Under the pieces are notes generated by a model that ran no database searches, had not been told where the DNA came from, and saw only the letters and a program-made list of their open reading frames with translations. A program made the translations under genes and the position numbers. A stretch of 64,000 nt of DNA from CAYYWP01 sp964475125 (GTDB taxonomy: Bacteria > Desulfobacterota > Binatia > HRBIN30 > CADEER01): assembly GCA_964475125.1 (NCBI GenBank), contig CAYYWP010000003.1:1-64000 (forward strand), in the 5' to 3' direction. This document shows, one piece after another, positions 17,414-26,725 of this stretch; the first letter of the stretch is position 1, and every line of letters begins with the position of its first letter.

Positions 17414-18088
17414 ATGTCTTCGCCGACTCCTGCCGTCGCGCATCCGGCGGCCACCGTCGTGTTGCTTCGCGATGGAGCGGCGGGGTGCGAGGTCTTGCTC
17501 GTCCAGCGCAGCGCGAGCCTGAAGTTTCACGGTGGCGCGTGGGTGTTCCCGGGCGGTCGTCTGGACGCCGAGGACTACGTCGACGGGGCGGACGTGATCG
17601 CCGCCGCCCGGCGCGCTGCCGTGCGCGAGGGGCGCGAGGAAGCGGGGGTTAGCATCCGGCACGAGGATCTGGTGCTGGTGTCGCGTTGGGTGACACCGGT
17701 CCAGATGCCGCGGCGCTTCGACACCTGGTTCTTCGCTGCTTCGGCCCAGCATGCGACGGTCGCCGTCGATGGGCGGGAGATCGACGCCCACCGCTGGATG
17801 TCAGCGCCGGCCGCCCTGGCGGAGCAGCGCACTGGCGCACTGCCGCTTCCGCCGCCGACCTTCGTGACGCTCAGCATCATTGCCCCCTACCCGAGCGCTG
17901 CCGCCGCGCTCACCGGCCTGCGACGCGACCAGGCGGAGGTCTTCGAGCCGCGGCTGATTCGGATCGAAGGCGGTGCGGTGAGTTTGTACGGCGACGACGC
18001 CGGCTACGAAAGCGGCGAGGTGGACCGCCCGGGGCTACGCCACCGCCTGTGGATGCTCGAAACCGGCTGGCGCTACGAGCGGCGCTGA
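17414..18088 (+). CDS. Nudix hydrolase
   Basis: Nudix-fold pyrophosphohydrolase of 224 residues. The Nudix box is present with a longer loop than usual: GGRLDAEDYVDGADV, then AAVREGREEAGV, which supplies the R-E-x-x-E-E-x-G metal-binding core. PGG and the W-V-T-P strand that follow are usual. The size and the N-terminal VVLLRDGAAGCEVLLVQRSAS resemble the NUDT19/CoA-pyrophosphatase-like group; the substrate cannot be stated. ATG at 17414 is used; a GTG at 17396 is possible and neither has a clear ribosome binding site. A GT39 gene follows after 25 bp, probably in the same transcript. Confidence 0.88.
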   Translation: MSSPTPAVAHPAATVVLLRDGAAGCEVLLVQRSASLKFHGGAWVFPGGRLDAEDYVDGADVIAAARRAAVREGREEAGVSIRHEDLVLVSRWVTPVQMPRRFDTWFFAASAQHATVAVDGREIDAHRWMSAPAALAEQRTGALPLPPPTFVTLSIIAPYPSAAAALTGLRRDQAEVFEPRLIRIEGGAVSLYGDDAGYESGEVDRPGLRHRLWMLETGWRYERR

Positions 18089-18113
18089 CGACACGTCGGC
18101 CTACGCGCTCGCC

Positions 18114-19643
18114 ATGTCCATAGCCGCGGCGAAGGCGCCAGGTTGGCTGGTTCCGGCCGCGTTCGCGCTGCTCAAGCTCGCCGTTCATCTGCCCGTTCTC
18201 GGCCGCTACGGCTATCACCATGACGAACTCTACTTCCTCGCCTGTGGGAAGCACTTCTCGGCCGGCTACGTCGACCACCCGCCGCTGATCCCATGGATCG
18301 CTCGCCTCATGGACGAGCTGTTCGGCCGATCGCTGTTCGCACTTCGCCTGCCGGCTGTCCTCGCTGGCGCGGCGGCCGTTTTCATCACCGGCATGCTCGC
18401 CAGACGGCTCGGTGGCGGGCGATTGTCCCAGGGGATCGCCTGCCTGGCGATGCTCGTGGCTCCGGTCTACCTGCGCTCCACGACCATGTTGACGATTCCC
18501 GCCTTCGAGCCCCTCGTGTGGGTCGCCGGTTCCTACCTGCTGGTGCGCATCGCCGACGGCGAGGATCCCCGCCTCTGGCTCTGGCTCGGGCTGGTGGTCG
18601 GCATTGGTCTGCTCATCAAGCACTCGACACTCTTCTTCGCGGCTGGCCTCGCCGCGGGCGTGCTGCTGACGCCGATGCGCGCGCATCTCCGCTCGCCATG
18701 GCCGTACCTCGCCGCGGCGTTGGCGTTCTTCCTGTGGCTGCCGAACCTCGTCTGGCAAGCCTCCAACGGCTGGGCGAGTGTCGAGTTCATCCTGAAACTG
18801 AACGCCGCCATCAGGGAGCACGTGAATCCGCTCACCTTTACCGCCGGCCAGCTCATCTACCTCAATCCAGTGACCGCACCGATCTGGATTACGGGACTGG
18901 TCTGGCTCTTCCGCGCTCGCGGCGGACGGTACAGCGTTCTGGCGTGGATTTGGACGGTCGCGTTCGCACTGCTCGCCACGGCTGGAGGCAAGCTCTACTA
19001 CCTCGCCCCCGCTTACCCCGCCCTCCTCGCGGCCGGCGGAGTGGCGCTCGGGCACTGGGACGCCGACCGGGCGTCGAAACACCCCGCCGAGCGCCGCGGG
19101 TTGTTGTGGTCGTCCATCGCCGCACTGCTCGTCGGCGGTGCGGTGATCCTGCCGGTGTCGATCCCCTGGCTGTCGCTCGACACCACCGAGCGCTACATTC
19201 GAACGCTCACGCGCGGCGCCCTCGACAGAGCCTATGAGGTGACCGGGGATCTGCACGGACAGTTCGGCTGGCCGCAGCGCGTCGAGACAGTCGCGCAGGT
19301 GTACCGCGCCTTGAGTCCGGAGGAGCGCGACGCCGCGGTGATTTTCACCGATTCGTACGGGACCGCTGCGGCGATCGACTACTTCGGCTCCGACTATGGC
19401 TTGCCGCCGGCCTTCTCAACCGACATGACGTACGCCCTGTGGGGGCCACCCGACGGCGGGAGTGACACGCTCGTGGCGGTCAACGTCGAGCGCCAGAAGC
19501 TGGAGGAATTCTGCTCCGAGATCAGGCTCGCGGCGCAGATCGAGCTGGCCGACGTCAATCCTTGGGAGCGGCGGTTCACGGTATTCGTGTGCCGCCGCCC
19601 GACCATCGACCTACGCGAGCTCTGGCGGCGCGCCCGGCAGTAA
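18114..19643 (+). CDS. glycosyltransferase family 39 (ArnT/PMT-like) membrane protein
   Basis: Polytopic membrane glycosyltransferase of 509 residues. The first periplasmic loop has the family's acidic pair (GYHHDELYFLACGKHFSAGYVDHPPL region, residues ~37-62) that coordinates the polyprenyl-phosphate sugar donor. About ten hydrophobic helices follow, then a soluble C-terminal part from ~residue 370. These enzymes move a sugar from a lipid carrier to lipid A, protein or glycan on the periplasmic face; the acceptor is unknown. Starts 25 bp after the Nudix gene. Confidence 0.85.
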   Translation: MSIAAAKAPGWLVPAAFALLKLAVHLPVLGRYGYHHDELYFLACGKHFSAGYVDHPPLIPWIARLMDELFGRSLFALRLPAVLAGAAAVFITGMLARRLGGGRLSQGIACLAMLVAPVYLRSTTMLTIPAFEPLVWVAGSYLLVRIADGEDPRLWLWLGLVVGIGLLIKHSTLFFAAGLAAGVLLTPMRAHLRSPWPYLAAALAFFLWLPNLVWQASNGWASVEFILKLNAAIREHVNPLTFTAGQLIYLNPVTAPIWITGLVWLFRARGGRYSVLAWIWTVAFALLATAGGKLYYLAPAYPALLAAGGVALGHWDADRASKHPAERRGLLWSSIAALLVGGAVILPVSIPWLSLDTTERYIRTLTRGALDRAYEVTGDLHGQFGWPQRVETVAQVYRALSPEERDAAVIFTDSYGTAAAIDYFGSDYGLPPAFSTDMTYALWGPPDGGSDTLVAVNVERQKLEEFCSEIRLAAQIELADVNPWERRFTVFVCRRPTIDLRELWRRARQ

Positions 19644-19726
19644 CCGGCGGCTGCGGCCGCGGCGCGTCGCGGATGCCGGTCGGCTCAACGCGCCAGTGCC
19701 CCTGTCGGTGCCAGGCTCGGGTTGGC

Positions 19727-19854
19727 AGTCCGTTGAGAAAGGCCGCGCTCATCCTTCGACGGGCTCAGGATGAGCGGGAAGCTCACGCTGCCGACGAGCT
19801 CAGGACATGCCCTGAGCCCGTCGAAGCGTGGCGGAGCAGGTTTTCGAACGGGCT
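19727..19854. repeat. TTCGACGGGCTCAGG palindrome, copy 1
   Basis: Element of about 128 bp with ends agtccgttgagaaaggccg and ttcgaacgggct, an internal cttcgacgggctcaggat and the reverse-complement tgagcccgtcgaagc. It lies between the stops of convergent GT39 and RND genes. Confidence 0.8.
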
Positions 19855-19888
19855 GTTGGCGAGTCGAACTGGGGCAGTGTCCCCTGAG

Positions 19889-22246
19889 TCACCCGTGTCG
19901 AAGCGCTCGCCCAGTCGCAAAGCGCGGGCGCAGGAGCGACACCATGGCCGGGATGAACACCAGCGCTCCGATAGCGTGGAAGATCATCAGCACCATCAAG
20001 AGAAAGGCCATCTGGGCCTCGAACTTGAGCGGGTGAAGGAGCCACAGCAACATGCTGACAGTAATCGTGACGCCGGTGAACATGACGGCTTCCCCGGTCG
20101 TGGTCAGGGCACGGCGATTGGCCTCGTCGAAGTCGCGGGTGGCTTCGTACTCCTCGACGATGCGGCTGAGGACGTAATAGCCGTAATCGATGCCGATGCC
20201 GATGCCGATCGCGGCCACCGGCATCGAGTTGATGTTGAAGTCGATCCGCAGCAGGTACATCACCGCCTCGGACAGCGGCTGTGCCACGATGGAAGGCAGC
20301 ATGACGATGAACGCGCCGGCCAGCGACCGGTAGGTCAGGTAGCTGAGGAGGAAGACGACGGCGAAAATGAGCGGGATGTTGACCCGATACGACCACTCGA
20401 CGGCCTCGATCTGGGCGCCGAGAATGCCGAAGAGGCCGCCGGCGAGGCGATAGCGCACGCTGTCCTCGGGGCGCGTCTGGGTGGCGATGTAGTCCTTGGC
20501 GCGCGCGATGGCGCGCTGGATGGTCTCGTGATCGTGCCGTTTGTAGAAGATGGTGATGGCGGCGTTGGTGTAGTCGGGGGAGAAGAAGCGATCGAGCTCG
20601 CCGCGCCGCGTTCCGGCGGTGAGCATGAAGAAGAGCTGGCCGACGTGCTCGTCGCGCGCCGGCAGCATCTCCCACTTGGGATCGCCCTCGTGAAAGACGC
20701 GGAAAATCGTCTTCAGCATGGTGGTGGCGGCGAGGGCGCCACCGGCGCCCTCGCCCTGCGCCATGTAGCGCTGAAAGCGGTCGAGCTGGTCGAGCGTCGC
20801 GACGTCCTTGATCGCGCCCGGCTTCTTGCCTTCGGCGATGATGACCAGCGGGGTGTTGCCGACGAAATAGTCGTTCGCCTTGTCAGTACTGACGTTGTAC
20901 GGATGATCGGCGTACAACAACGCCTGCCCCGGCGAGGTGTCGCCGATGCGCAGCTGGGCGCTGAAGTAGACGCCAAAGCTGAGGGTGGCGACGAAGGCGA
21001 CCAGCACGGCGTAGCGCGGAGTGCCCACCGCGAGGGGGACCAGACGGCGCGCGGCGAGGCTGGCCAGGTGGTCGAAGACGTTGCGGGCGCGGTGGCGCGC
21101 CGGCGGCGGCATCAGCGAGAGGATGATCGGGTGCAGCGTGACGACGCTGAAGAAGATAGACAGGATCCAGAAACCGGCGACGAAGGCGAGCTTCTGCATG
21201 AGCGGAATGGCCGCCACCGCGATGGTGAGGATGGCGAGGCCGTCGGACAGAATGGCCACCATCGCCGGGGCGTACAGACTGACATACGACTTGACGATCG
21301 CCGCGTTGCGCTCGCCGAGCCGGAAGTACTCCTCGTGATAGCGTTCCATCGACTGCACGGAGTGCGACAAGGTGCGCGCCGTGATGAGCACGAAGACCAC
21401 CAGCACCAGCGGGTCGAGGCTGTAGCCGAGCAGGCCGGCGAAGCCGAGACCCCACACCGCACTCAAGACCGCCGAGAACAGCGGGATCAGCACACCCTGC
21501 ACGGTGCGAAAGTACGACCAGAGCAGCACCACCAGCGCCACGGTGGTGAGGGCGAGGAACCACCCGGTGGTCGCCATGGCCTGGCTGAAATAGGCGAACA
21601 AGATCGGCGGCCCGGAGACGTAGATCTTCACTTTGCCGCCCGCCTCTTCGCGAGCGATGATCGCCTGCACCCGCTGCCACATGTCGGCGAGGTCGAAGTA
21701 CTCCTCCCAGAACCCGGCCAGGATCTGGGTGGCGCGGTCGTCATCGGAGACCAGGAAGCCGCGCACGCCTTCGGTCGAGTCGACCTTGCGGCGCAGGAAC
21801 TCGAGGTCCTCGCGGTCCTCCGGCAGGCGGGGATAGGTCAGCGGCACGGTCTTCAGCCCGGCGCTGGTGGTCAACGTGGTCTTGACCTTGGGATGGGTGA
21901 TCGACAGCACCTGATCGCCGTTGACCCCGGGCACGCTGCGCAGCAGATCGAGGGTGATGCGGTCGACGGTCTTGACGACCTCCGGGTCGCCGAAGATATC
22001 GCCGTTCTTCGCCTCGACCGTCATTAACAGGACGTTCGAGGTCCCGAACAGCTTGCGGTACTTCTGATAGACTTGAATGTACGGATGGCCGGAAGGGTAG
22101 AGATCGAAGAAGTTGGTGAAGATGATCAAGTGCGTGGCCGCCGAGACGGCGAAGAAGACGCTCAGCGCCAGCACGGCGGCGACGACCGCGCCGCGGTGCC
22201 GCAGCAAGAACCGGAGGTAGGCCTCAATCCTGGACGTCGCCAGCAC
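19889..22246 (-). CDS. RND/MMPL-family exporter
   Basis: Inner-membrane transporter of about 785 residues with the duplicated RND layout: one helix, a large periplasmic loop (~residues 35-230), five helices, then the same again after ~residue 430. TM4-type GIGIGIDYGYYVLSR and FTGVTITVSMLLWLLHPL in the second half are characteristic, as in hopanoid transporter (HpnN)-like and MMPL proteins. It probably exports lipids or another hydrophobic compound using the proton gradient. A GTG at 22246 preceded by cgaggccggcc is the likely start; a TTG at 22282 is also in frame. It overlaps the end of the YCF48-like gene, so the two are translationally linked. Confidence 0.88.
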   Translation of the reverse strand: MLATSRIEAYLRFLLRHRGAVVAAVLALSVFFAVSAATHLIIFTNFFDLYPSGHPYIQVYQKYRKLFGTSNVLLMTVEAKNGDIFGDPEVVKTVDRITLDLLRSVPGVNGDQVLSITHPKVKTTLTTSAGLKTVPLTYPRLPEDREDLEFLRRKVDSTEGVRGFLVSDDDRATQILAGFWEEYFDLADMWQRVQAIIAREEAGGKVKIYVSGPPILFAYFSQAMATTGWFLALTTVALVVLLWSYFRTVQGVLIPLFSAVLSAVWGLGFAGLLGYSLDPLVLVVFVLITARTLSHSVQSMERYHEEYFRLGERNAAIVKSYVSLYAPAMVAILSDGLAILTIAVAAIPLMQKLAFVAGFWILSIFFSVVTLHPIILSLMPPPARHRARNVFDHLASLAARRLVPLAVGTPRYAVLVAFVATLSFGVYFSAQLRIGDTSPGQALLYADHPYNVSTDKANDYFVGNTPLVIIAEGKKPGAIKDVATLDQLDRFQRYMAQGEGAGGALAATTMLKTIFRVFHEGDPKWEMLPARDEHVGQLFFMLTAGTRRGELDRFFSPDYTNAAITIFYKRHDHETIQRAIARAKDYIATQTRPEDSVRYRLAGGLFGILGAQIEAVEWSYRVNIPLIFAVVFLLSYLTYRSLAGAFIVMLPSIVAQPLSEAVMYLLRIDFNINSMPVAAIGIGIGIDYGYYVLSRIVEEYEATRDFDEANRRALTTTGEAVMFTGVTITVSMLLWLLHPLKFEAQMAFLLMVLMIFHAIGALVFIPAMVSLLRPRFATGRALRHG

Positions 22247-23294
22247 GGCCGGCCTCGACGGGCGCTTCGATATGGCCCGCAATCACGCGCCGCAGGCGAC
22301 CGTTGGCGCCGACGATCGCCCCATGGGCACCGGCGACGAGCGCGACGTCGCGATACCAGCGCGGCTCGCCACGCCCTCGGCTGGGCTGGCGAGTCCAGGT
22401 GTGTCCGCCGTCCGCGCTGACGAGGACGGCGCCGAGCTCTCCGACCGCGATGCCGAGGTCGCCGACGACTTGTACGGCATACAGGCTCGGGTTGTCGTAG
22501 GCCATGCCGAAGCCGACCTGCTCGAGGGCGCGGGGCTCGCTCGACCCGTGCAGCCGCTGCCAGGTCTCACCGCCATCCTCGGTGTGCAGGATCAGGCCGT
22601 CGATGCCGACCACCCAGCCGCGCCGGGCGTCGATGAAGGTGACGCCGAACAGGGTCTTGTCGACGCCGCTCTGCTGCGCGCTCCAGGTCCGCCCGCCGTC
22701 GCGTGTGACCAGCACGGTGCCGCGCTCGCCGACACTCCAGGCCAATGCCTGATCAACCATCGCGACGTCGTTCAGAACGACGTCGTCGGTGAGGGAATGG
22801 TCGTGCCACGTCCGTCCCCCGTCACCGGTCGTGATCACTACGCCCCAGTCGCCGGTGGCGATGCCGGTGCGGGCGTCGGCGAAATCGACGCTGAACAGGT
22901 GTTTCGCCACCCCGCTGTCCTGGCGCTGCCAGGTCTCGCCGCCGTCGTCGGTGTGTACGATGAGCCCCGCGCGCCCGACGGCCCAGCCATGGCGGCGATC
23001 GACGAAGTCGACGCCGTACAACGGTTCGCCGGTTCCTCCGCGCTGCGCCTGCCAGCTGCGTCCGCCGTCGGTGGTGCGCAAGATCGCGCCGAAGGCGCCC
23101 ACGGCCCAGCCCTGTTGGGCGTCGACGAAGGCGGTGGCGTAGAGATCATCGCGCCACGCCGAATCGGCCGGTGTCGGTTCGGCGAACGAGGCGGTGCCGA
23201 GGCACGCCGCCAGGGCGAGCGCCGCTCCAGCCGAGCGCACCGCGCCGACACGGGGCTCGCGTCCTTCATCCGTCACCGGAGACTGCCGCCGCAT
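22224..23294 (-). CDS. YCF48-like beta-propeller exported protein
   Basis: Exported protein of 356 residues. A signal peptide (hydrophobic AGAALALAACLGTASFA, cleavage near residue 38) is followed by six or seven BNR/YCF48 repeats of the form GWAVG...G.IL.T.DGG.TW, for example at HGWAVGRAGLIVHTDDGGETW. This makes a beta-propeller related to the photosystem II assembly factor Ycf48, but such proteins are common in non-photosynthetic bacteria beside RND exporters, as here. It may chaperone or cap the exporter or its cargo. Its last codons overlap the RND gene; the promoter is in the 160-bp gap shared with the PPIase gene. Confidence 0.85.
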   Translation of the reverse strand: MRRQSPVTDEGREPRVGAVRSAGAALALAACLGTASFAEPTPADSAWRDDLYATAFVDAQQGWAVGAFGAILRTTDGGRSWQAQRGGTGEPLYGVDFVDRRHGWAVGRAGLIVHTDDGGETWQRQDSGVAKHLFSVDFADARTGIATGDWGVVITTGDGGRTWHDHSLTDDVVLNDVAMVDQALAWSVGERGTVLVTRDGGRTWSAQQSGVDKTLFGVTFIDARRGWVVGIDGLILHTEDGGETWQRLHGSSEPRALEQVGFGMAYDNPSLYAVQVVGDLGIAVGELGAVLVSADGGHTWTRQPSRGRGEPRWYRDVALVAGAHGAIVGANGRLRRVIAGHIEAPVEAGRAGDVQD

Positions 23295-23454
23295 CGAGCG
23301 GTGCTTATACGCTGCGATCCGCCGACGGTGTCAAGGTCGATGCCGCGTGCGGTCGAGCCGTTGGCGCGCATCGCTCGCCTCGGCACACAGCGCCGGACCT
23401 GAGTACTCCGACGGCGGGGGTTGACGGGTCACCCGCCGGCAGCGGAGAGGGGCG

Positions 23455-24354
23455 GTGAGGCGAATGGAGGAGACGGCGGCGAGTGGCGCCCGATCACGGC
23501 GGGCGTCGGTCTTGCTTGTGAGCGGCGCGGCGCTCGGCGCCTTGCTCGCCGCGTTCGGTCTCGAGGTGCGCGCGGCCCGCCAGCTGCCGGAGGGGACCGT
23601 GGCGATGGTCGATGGCGAGCCCATCCGCCGCCAGGACTACCTGCAGTTGAGCGCGGCCCTGGCCGCCGATTCCGGCGCCGCACTGAGCCCGGCCGAGCGC
23701 CGTCGCGTGCTCGATCGCTTGATCGACGAAGAGCTCCTGCTGCAGCGCGGACTCGCCCTCGACATCGTACGCCACGACCGCCGCGTGCGCGGTGAGCTCA
23801 CGCAAGCCGTGATCGATCAGATCGTCGCTGAGGCTGGCGAGCAGGAACCGAGCGACCAGGAGCTGGCGCAGTTCTACGCCGCCAACCGCGATTTCTTCGC
23901 CGCTACCGGTTCCCTGCGCGTGCGCCAGATCTTCGTGCCTGCCACGACCGATGGCGATGCGGCGGCCCGCGCGCGCGCCGAGGAGGCTGCGGCACGCGTG
24001 CGCGCGGGACAGCCGATGGATGCGGTCGCGGCGGCGATCGGCAGCGCGCCGGTGGCACCCGTGCCGGATGCGCTGCTGCCGCCGGCCAAGCTGCGCGACT
24101 ACCTCGGCCCGACGGCGCTACGCACCGTCCTGGCGCTCGCGGTGGGCGAGGTCAGCCCGCCGGTGCGCACCGCCGGCGGCTATAACGTTCTGCAGGTGGT
24201 CGAACGCCAGTCGGGCGGCCCGCCGGCGCTGGCGGACGTTCGTGCCCAGGTGCGCGAGGAGTACCACCGCCGGGCCGGCGAACAGGCGCTGCGCGCCTAC
24301 CTCGACGAGGTGCGGCGCGAGGCCGAGATCACCGTCGCCGAGCCCCTGCCATGA
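23455..24354 (+). CDS. peptidyl-prolyl cis-trans isomerase, parvulin/SurA type
   Basis: Membrane-anchored or exported protein of 299 residues. Residues ~17-40 form a signal or anchor helix. A SurA-N-like helical part follows (VDGEPIRRQDYLQL, RLIDEELLLQRGLAL), then a rotamase domain at ~145-260 with LRVRQIFVPA and GEVSPPVRTAGGYNVLQVVER. It probably assists folding of envelope proteins. GTG at 23455 is used, with ggagaggggcg before it; ATG at 23464 is a second choice. The stop overlaps the next gene as ATGA, so the pair is one operon. Confidence 0.85.
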   Translation: MRRMEETAASGARSRRASVLLVSGAALGALLAAFGLEVRAARQLPEGTVAMVDGEPIRRQDYLQLSAALAADSGAALSPAERRRVLDRLIDEELLLQRGLALDIVRHDRRVRGELTQAVIDQIVAEAGEQEPSDQELAQFYAANRDFFAATGSLRVRQIFVPATTDGDAAARARAEEAAARVRAGQPMDAVAAAIGSAPVAPVPDALLPPAKLRDYLGPTALRTVLALAVGEVSPPVRTAGGYNVLQVVERQSGGPPALADVRAQVREEYHRRAGEQALRAYLDEVRREAEITVAEPLP

Positions 24355-25535
24355 GGTGGGCGCCCCTCGCCCTGTTGGCGGCGCTGGCCGGCGCCGCGCT
24401 GCCGGCCACGGCTCACGAGCGCCGCGTATCCTACTCCTCCTGGGATCTCTCCGCCGCCGGAGCGCGCATCACGGCTCGGGTGAGCTGGCGCGACCTCTCG
24501 CAGGTGCCATGGCCGGCCGGCGCCGACGATCAGCAGTTGGGTGCGTACGTGGCGGACCGTCTCACGCTCGCCAGCGCAGCGGGTCGCTGCGCGATCGTTC
24601 GGCCGCCCCAGCGCCGAGCCGATTCGCCGGCGCGTGCGGCCTTCACCTGGGAAGTCGCCTGCCCGTCGGCCGACGGGTTGGAGCTGCGCAGCGATCTGCT
24701 GTGGCCGCTCGCCCCGTCGCACCAGCACCTCGCCCGGGTTCGGCTCGCCAGCGGCGAGATGCGCGAGCGTCTCCTCACCGCGGCGGCGCCGAGCTGGGCG
24801 CTCGGCAAGGCGGACGGCGGTTCCGCCGGGGAGTCCATCTGGGAGTTCGTGCGACTGGGAGCCGAACACATCGCCAGCGGCTACGACCACCTGATCTTCC
24901 TCTGTGCGCTCCTTCTCTTCGGCGGCTCGCTGGGCGACATCGTACGCATCGTCACCGGCTTCACGCTCGCCCATAGCCTGACGTTGGCATTGGCCGTCAG
25001 CGGTCTGGTGCGAGCCGGCGGGGAAAGCATCGAGGCGCTGATCGGGCTCTCGATCGCCTTGGTGGCGGCGGAGAACTTGTGGTTGGTCGGAGCGCGCCGC
25101 CCAGCCGCGCGCTGGGGCCTCGTCGGGGTCCTGCTCAGCCTCGCCGCCGCGGCGGCGCTCGGGCGCGGCAACGTCTCGGCCCTGACGCTGGCCGGCGTGG
25201 CGCTGTTCGCGGCGTGCTACTTCGGTGTGTTGGCGCAGGCCGCCCGACCCGTCCCGCTGCGCGTCGCCGTCGCGTTTCTGTTCGGTTTGGTGCACGGGTT
25301 CGGCTTCGCCGGCGTCCTGCTCGAAGCCGCGCTACCGAGCGAACGAGTCCTGCGCGCCCTGTTCGGATTCAACCTCGGGGTCGAGCTCGCACAGGTCGCC
25401 TGCGTGTTGGCGCTCTGGCCGCTGCTGCGCTACGCGGCTCGCCACCAGGCCTGGCACACCCGGCTGGTCGACTACGGTTCGGCCGCGATCCTCACCGTCG
25501 GCGTCTACTGGTTCGCCAGCCGCTGCTACGCGTAG
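24351..25535 (+). CDS. HupE/UreJ-family membrane protein
   Basis: Membrane protein of 394 residues. A signal peptide (residues 1-20, ending TAHERRV) leads to a ~150-residue periplasmic domain, followed by seven helices with the HupE/UreJ_2 signature FVRLGAEHIASGYDHLIFLCALLL (shown in part: GAEHIASGYDHLIFL) and later FGLVHGFGFAGVLLE. Some HupE/UreJ proteins carry Ni or Co; this long form has a large N-terminal domain and is often placed beside PPIases, so metal transport is uncertain. Histidines in the helices (GYDHL, HSLT, VHGFG) could be metal ligands. Translationally coupled to the PPIase gene. Confidence 0.85.
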   Translation: MRWAPLALLAALAGAALPATAHERRVSYSSWDLSAAGARITARVSWRDLSQVPWPAGADDQQLGAYVADRLTLASAAGRCAIVRPPQRRADSPARAAFTWEVACPSADGLELRSDLLWPLAPSHQHLARVRLASGEMRERLLTAAAPSWALGKADGGSAGESIWEFVRLGAEHIASGYDHLIFLCALLLFGGSLGDIVRIVTGFTLAHSLTLALAVSGLVRAGGESIEALIGLSIALVAAENLWLVGARRPAARWGLVGVLLSLAAAAALGRGNVSALTLAGVALFAACYFGVLAQAARPVPLRVAVAFLFGLVHGFGFAGVLLEAALPSERVLRALFGFNLGVELAQVACVLALWPLLRYAARHQAWHTRLVDYGSAAILTVGVYWFASRCYA

Positions 25536-25570
25536 CGCGGAACAGTTGCCATAGGGCCTTTCGCCGCAGG

Positions 25571-25589
25571 GGGCGCACGGCGTGCGCCC
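25571..25589. terminator. GC palindrome between convergent genes
   Basis: gggcgcacg-g-cgtgcgccc between the HupE-like stop and the GT9 stop. No T-run, so termination is only a suggestion from position and symmetry. Confidence 0.35.
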
Positions 25590-25655
25590 GGGGTGGCGCG
25601 GGCGCGGTGCATGCACCGTTGGCCAGCGTCGCGCCCGCCTCCGTGCACCGTCGCT

Positions 25656-26714
25656 TCAGGCCAGCCCGCCGAGCTCCCGCAAGGCGCCTTCGACTTCGTC
25701 GACCGCGATTTGGTGCAAGCAGTCGTAGTGGCCGAAGCGGCAGGTCCGTTCGAGACACGGACTGCACGGCAGCGGGTGGCGAACGACGCGCGTTTTCGGT
25801 CCCAGCGGCCCGGTTCGTTGCGGGTCTGTCGAGCCAAACAGCCCGACGGTCGGGATCCCGAGCGCGCCGGCGACATGCATCGCGCCGGAGTCGTTGCCGA
25901 CGAAGCCGGCGCAGCGCGACAAGAGCGCGATGGCTTGACCGACCGATGTCTCGCCCGCCGCGACCAACGCTCCCCGCCGACTCGCGGCGGCGACGTGCAT
26001 GCAGCGCTCGCGCTCGCCCGGCGCGCCGACCAGGACGCACTCCACGGCGTCGCGCTCGCCGAGACGATCGATCAGTGCCGCCCAGCGCGCCGCCGGCCAT
26101 TCCTTGGCCGGGCCGTAGGCGGCCGCCACGGCCAGTGCAACCAAGGGACCGCGCCGGCGCCGGCGTGACGCCAACCAGGCGTCCATTTCGGCGCGGTGGC
26201 CCGGCGCGACCTCAGGCCGACATTCGGTGGCATCGCCGCCGATATCGAGCGTGGCGCTCACGAGGTGGAGGTAGTCGTGCACCTGGTGTCCGCGCCGCAG
26301 CGGCGCCGGGCGGCGCGCCGCGTCAGTGAGCAACAGCCGGCGCCCATCGGTCGCATACCCGACGCGGCGCGGCACGCCTGCCAGCGCCGCCCAGAAAGCC
26401 GATTCGAAGCTGCGCGGAAAGAGCACGGCAAGATCGAATCGCCCGGCGCGGATCGCACCCACCGCACGCCGCCGATCGGCGAGGCCGGCGAGAGAGCGCC
26501 CGACGCGGTAGGCGATCACCTCATCGAGCCACGCCGCGCCATCGAAAAAGCTCGCCAACTCCTCCTTCACCAAGACGGCGAGATGGGCGGCCGGATAGGC
26601 CCGCCGCACGGCGCGCAACGCCGGCAGGCTCATGACCAGGTCGCCCAGCCAGTTGACTTGCTTGACCAGCACGCGCGCCGGCGCGACGGGCGGCCGCAGA
26701 CGCGCTCGCGCCAT
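25656..26714 (-). CDS. glycosyltransferase family 9, heptosyltransferase II-like
   Basis: Cytosolic GT-B glycosyltransferase of 352 residues related to WaaF/RfaF. The N-terminal half has the acceptor-side motif KQVNWLGDLVMSLPALRAVRRAYP, and the C-terminal half has the donor-binding FVGNDSGAMHVAGALGIPTVGLFGSTDPQRTGP (partial: NDSGAMHVAGALG). A Cys cluster (CSPCLERTCRFGHYDC, residues ~315-330) near the end is usual in WaaF-like proteins. It should add heptose from ADP-heptose to the LPS core, which fits with gmhA at 58.8 kb. Starts 12 bp after the hotdog-protein gene and is probably co-transcribed with it. Confidence 0.88.
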   Translation of the reverse strand: MARARLRPPVAPARVLVKQVNWLGDLVMSLPALRAVRRAYPAAHLAVLVKEELASFFDGAAWLDEVIAYRVGRSLAGLADRRRAVGAIRAGRFDLAVLFPRSFESAFWAALAGVPRRVGYATDGRRLLLTDAARRPAPLRRGHQVHDYLHLVSATLDIGGDATECRPEVAPGHRAEMDAWLASRRRRRGPLVALAVAAAYGPAKEWPAARWAALIDRLGERDAVECVLVGAPGERERCMHVAAASRRGALVAAGETSVGQAIALLSRCAGFVGNDSGAMHVAGALGIPTVGLFGSTDPQRTGPLGPKTRVVRHPLPCSPCLERTCRFGHYDCLHQIAVDEVEGALRELGGLA

Positions 26715-26725
26715 CGCTGCGACCC

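Noticed and set aside
19562..22027. Long + strand open frame of about 820 codons opposite the RND exporter gene
   Set aside because: Its product is almost only Asp/Glu/His/Arg/Gln/Gly, without hydrophobic core or motifs, and mirrors codon positions of the transporter. Typical antisense frame in GC-rich DNA.
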